The position numbers and the translations under genes are program-made. Below the pieces are notes generated by a model. That model had not been told where the DNA came from. It saw only the letters and a list, made by a program, of their open reading frames with translations, and searched no databases. A stretch of DNA of 64,000 nucleotides from an uncultured Rhodospirillales bacterium (lineage in GTDB: Bacteria; Pseudomonadota; Alphaproteobacteria; CACIAM-22H2), in the NCBI GenBank assembly GCA_937926175.1, contig CALANV010000013.1, positions 62,001 to 126,000 of the forward strand, given 5' to 3'. Shown piece by piece: positions 61,817-64,000 of this stretch. Within the stretch, counting starts at the first letter, position 1; each line of letters begins with the position of its first letter.

Positions 61817-62665
61817 CTAGCGTCCGAGCAGATACTCGGCGTGATGGCGCAAATGGTCGGCGACGAAGGTCGCGATGAAGAAATAGCTGTGGTCGTAGCC
61901 GGCCTGCCGACGCAGCATCAGCGCCTGCCCCGTGGCGTGGGCCGCCTCCTCGAGAGCCTCGGGATAGAGCTGGTCCGCCAGAAATTTGTCGGCGGTACCT
62001 TGGTCGACGAGGATCGGTCCGGGAAACCGATGGCGGCGGAGGAGCTCGCTCGCGTCCCAGTCGCGCCAGGTCTCGCGCTCGGGACCGAGATAGGCGCCGA
62101 ACGCCTTCTGCCCCCAAGGACAGCGCATCGGCGCGGCGACCGGGGCGAAGGCGGAAACGGAGCGATAGAGCGCCGGGTTCTTCAGCGCACAGATCAGCGC
62201 GCCGTGCCCGCCCATGGAGTGGCCGAAGATGCCCTGTCGGTCGCGCAGCACCGGAAAATGCGCGGCGATCACGGCCGGCAACTCGCGCGTGACATACGAA
62301 TACATCCGGTAATGCGCCGACCACGGCGCCTGTGTCGCATCGACGTAGAAACCCGCACCCGTGCCGAGGTCCCAGTCGTCATCCTCGCCGGGAATGCCGG
62401 CGCCGCGCGGGCTGGTATCGGGCGCGACGAGCATCAGGCCGAGTTCGGCGGCCGTCCGCTGCGCCCCGGCCTTGATCGCGAACGTCTCCTCGGTGCAGGT
62501 GAGCCCTGCGAGATAATAAACCACGGGTACGGGCCCGCGCGCGGCCTGCGGCGGCCGGAACACGGCGAACCGCATGGTTCCGCCGGTCTCCGTCGAGGCA
62601 TGGGCATAGAACCCCTGCACGCCGCCGAAGCAGGCGTGCTCCGCGAGAGTCGTCAGCGTACTCAA
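61817..62665 (-). CDS. S-formylglutathione hydrolase
   Basis: Hydrolyses S-formylglutathione to formate and glutathione, the last step of glutathione-dependent formaldehyde oxidation. 282 residues: CFGGVQGFYAHAS at the N-terminus, FYVDATQAPW, nucleophile Ser in GHSMGGHGAL, catalytic Asp region DQGTADKFL and His in YDHSYFF. The start is a TTG at 62665 whose last bases overlap the stop of the upstream dehydrogenase (TTGA), the expected coupling in this gene pair. Named fghA or frmB in other genomes. Confidence 0.95.
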   Translation of the reverse strand: MSTLTTLAEHACFGGVQGFYAHASTETGGTMRFAVFRPPQAARGPVPVVYYLAGLTCTEETFAIKAGAQRTAAELGLMLVAPDTSPRGAGIPGEDDDWDLGTGAGFYVDATQAPWSAHYRMYSYVTRELPAVIAAHFPVLRDRQGIFGHSMGGHGALICALKNPALYRSVSAFAPVAAPMRCPWGQKAFGAYLGPERETWRDWDASELLRRHRFPGPILVDQGTADKFLADQLYPEALEEAAHATGQALMLRRQAGYDHSYFFIATFVADHLRHHAEYLLGR

Positions 62666-63771
62666 TAGATGACGACCGAGCGAATGGACTCGCCCTGGCG
62701 CATCAGGTCGAAGCCCTTGTTGATCTCGTCGAGCGTGAGCCGGTGCGTAATCAGATCGTCGATGTTGATCTTGCCCTCCATGTACCAGTCGACGATCTTG
62801 GGCACGTCGGTGCGACCGCGCGCCCCGCCGAACGCGGTTCCCTTCCACACGCGCCCCGTGACCAGTTGGAACGGTCGCGTCGAGATCTCCTCGCCGGCGG
62901 CCGCGACGCCGATGATCACGCTGACGCCCCAGCCCTTGTGACAGCATTCGAGCGCCTGGCGCATCGTCTTGACGTTGCCGATGCATTCGAAGCTGTAATC
63001 GGCCCCGCCCTTGGTGAGATTGATCAAATAGGGGACGAGATCCTCCCCGACCTCGTTCGGATTGACGAAATGCGTCATGCCGAACTTCTCGGCTATGGCC
63101 TTGCGCTTGGGGTTGATGTCGACGCCGACGATCATGTTGGCCCCGACCATGCGGGCGCCCTGGATCACGTTCAGGCCGATGCCGCCGAGACCGAAGACCA
63201 CGACGTTGCTGCCGGGCTCGACCTTCGCCGTGTAGATCACGGCACCGATTCCGGTGGTAACACCGCAGCCGATGTAGCAGACCTTGTCGAAGGGCGCGTC
63301 CTCGCGAATCTTCGCCAGTGCGATTTCAGGCACGACCGTGAAGTTCGCGAAGGTCGACGTGCCCATGTAATGATGAATCTTCTGGCCGTTGAGCGAGAAT
63401 CGGCTCGTACCGTCCGGCATCACCCCCTGGCCCTGCGTCGCACGGATGGCCTGGCAGAGATTGGTCTTCTGGCTGAGACAGTACTCGCACTGACGGCATT
63501 CCGGCGTATAGAGCGGAATGACGTGGTCGCCCTTCTTCAAGCTTTTCACGCCGGGACCGACGTCGACGACGATACCGGCGCCCTCATGTCCCAGAATTGC
63601 CGGAAAGAGACCCTCGGGATCTGCGCCGGACCGCGTGTACTCGTCCGTGTGGCAGATGCCGGTCGCCTTGATCTCGACGAGAACTTCGCCCTCGCGCGGC
63701 CCCTCGAGCTGAACGGTCTCGATCGTCAGGGGCTCGCCCGCGCGCCAAGCCACCGCCGCACGCACATCCAT
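62662..63771 (-). CDS. S-(hydroxymethyl)glutathione dehydrogenase (class III alcohol dehydrogenase)
   Basis: Oxidises the formaldehyde-glutathione adduct to S-formylglutathione with NAD. 369 residues: catalytic zinc ligands in CHTDEYTRSGADPEGLFPAILGHEGAG, structural zinc CRQCEYCLSQKTNLC, cofactor loop FGLGGIGLNVIQGA, and the C-terminal QGESIRSVVI. ATG at 63771. First gene of a two-gene operon with the hydrolase. Also known as adhC, frmA or flhA. Detoxifies formaldehyde and S-nitrosoglutathione. Confidence 0.96.
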   Translation of the reverse strand: MDVRAAVAWRAGEPLTIETVQLEGPREGEVLVEIKATGICHTDEYTRSGADPEGLFPAILGHEGAGIVVDVGPGVKSLKKGDHVIPLYTPECRQCEYCLSQKTNLCQAIRATQGQGVMPDGTSRFSLNGQKIHHYMGTSTFANFTVVPEIALAKIREDAPFDKVCYIGCGVTTGIGAVIYTAKVEPGSNVVVFGLGGIGLNVIQGARMVGANMIVGVDINPKRKAIAEKFGMTHFVNPNEVGEDLVPYLINLTKGGADYSFECIGNVKTMRQALECCHKGWGVSVIIGVAAAGEEISTRPFQLVTGRVWKGTAFGGARGRTDVPKIVDWYMEGKINIDDLITHRLTLDEINKGFDLMRQGESIRSVVIY

Positions 63772-63875
63772 GTCACATCTCCCTCAGCCTCGCCCGACTA
63801 TCGAGATGCAACACGAGATCGGCGGCTCACGCAAGTGTCCAGACGTCGAACCGGATCTGGTCGCGGGCCAGCACC

Positions 63876-64000
63876 CTAATTATCCGCCAGAAGAACGCTC
63901 GCGGCGGCATCAAGGATGGCATCGGTATCGAGGTGGTGAAGACGATAGAGATCGGGGATGTCACCCGACTGGCCGAAACTTTCGACACCGAGCGCGCGCA
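63876..64000 (-). CDS. Transketolase-family enzyme, C-terminal end only
   Basis: About 40 residues before a TAG at 63876 read ALGVESFGQSGDIPDLYR then HHLDTDAILDAAASVLLADN. This is the usual C-terminal pattern of transketolases and homodimeric pyruvate dehydrogenase E1 (GV-SFG-S---LY). The rest lies beyond the window, so substrate cannot be given. On the same strand as the formaldehyde genes and about 100 bases upstream of frmA. Confidence 0.6.
   Translation of the reverse strand, partial: RALGVESFGQSGDIPDLYRLHHLDTDAILDAAASVLLADN

Noticed and set aside
1..64000. CRISPR arrays, insertion sequences, prophage genes, rRNA
   Set aside because: No regular spaced repeats, transposases, phage structural genes or rRNA segments were seen on either strand.

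Overview
The window is GC-rich chromosomal DNA from an alphaproteobacterium. The evidence is a GcrA cell-cycle regulator, a metZ gene under a SAM-II riboswitch, ApaG, TctCBA tricarboxylate transport, a glutathione-linked formaldehyde pathway and several CtrA-like sites (TTAA-N7-TTAA type). I cannot place it below class; the gene mix would suit Rhodospirillales-like or related lineages.

Layout. Positions 1-8.7 kb hold a minus-strand housekeeping stretch: metZ (with promoter, SAM-II riboswitch and hairpin), an OmpA-like lipoprotein, apaG, folE, trkH and the start of argE, preceded upstream by a radical SAM / metallophosphoesterase pair and a DUF488 gene. A tRNA-Gly(CCC) gene at 8665-8738 marks the left edge of an AT-richer accessory block. 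After about 860 bp without a convincing gene, 9598-17796 carries a complete four-gene type I Zorya anti-phage system, zorA-zorB-zorC-zorD. No integrase is visible.

From 17.9 to 32 kb the chromosome resumes with an alpha/beta hydrolase, LysR regulator, glutathione S-transferase, a truncated dctM, a chemoreceptor, a PAS histidine kinase, a histone H1-like protein, an EamA exporter, two SDR enzymes and a receiver / HPt-like pair. From 32 to 42 kb come small conserved proteins, a tandem PRC-barrel protein, an unusual acyl-activating / ACP / acyltransferase fusion, a Tat-exported M15 peptidase, gcrA, an ECF sigma / anti-sigma pair and an RlmD-type RNA methyltransferase.

From 42 to 50.7 kb are tctA, tctB, tctC, an HpcH/HpaI aldolase, a YgjP-type metalloprotein, a Bcr/CflA exporter and PBP1A. 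From 50.9 to 56.6 kb lie a sigma-54 response regulator, a large hybrid histidine kinase and a single receiver protein. The trio 56.8-60.2 kb (YbhN-like, cardiolipin-synthase-like PLD, endonuclease/exonuclease/phosphatase) has the same members as E. coli ybhN-clsB-ybhP. The window ends with pirin, S-formylglutathione hydrolase, class III alcohol dehydrogenase and the C-terminus of a transketolase-family enzyme.

Themes. Three signalling genes (26.6, 30.4 and 56.0 kb) have CtrA-like sites upstream, suggesting a cell-cycle-linked signalling network. The clearest mobile or accessory system is Zorya. The least understood units are the radical SAM / metallophosphoesterase pair with an altered catalytic motif, the receiver / HPt-like pair, and the acyl-activating fusion.
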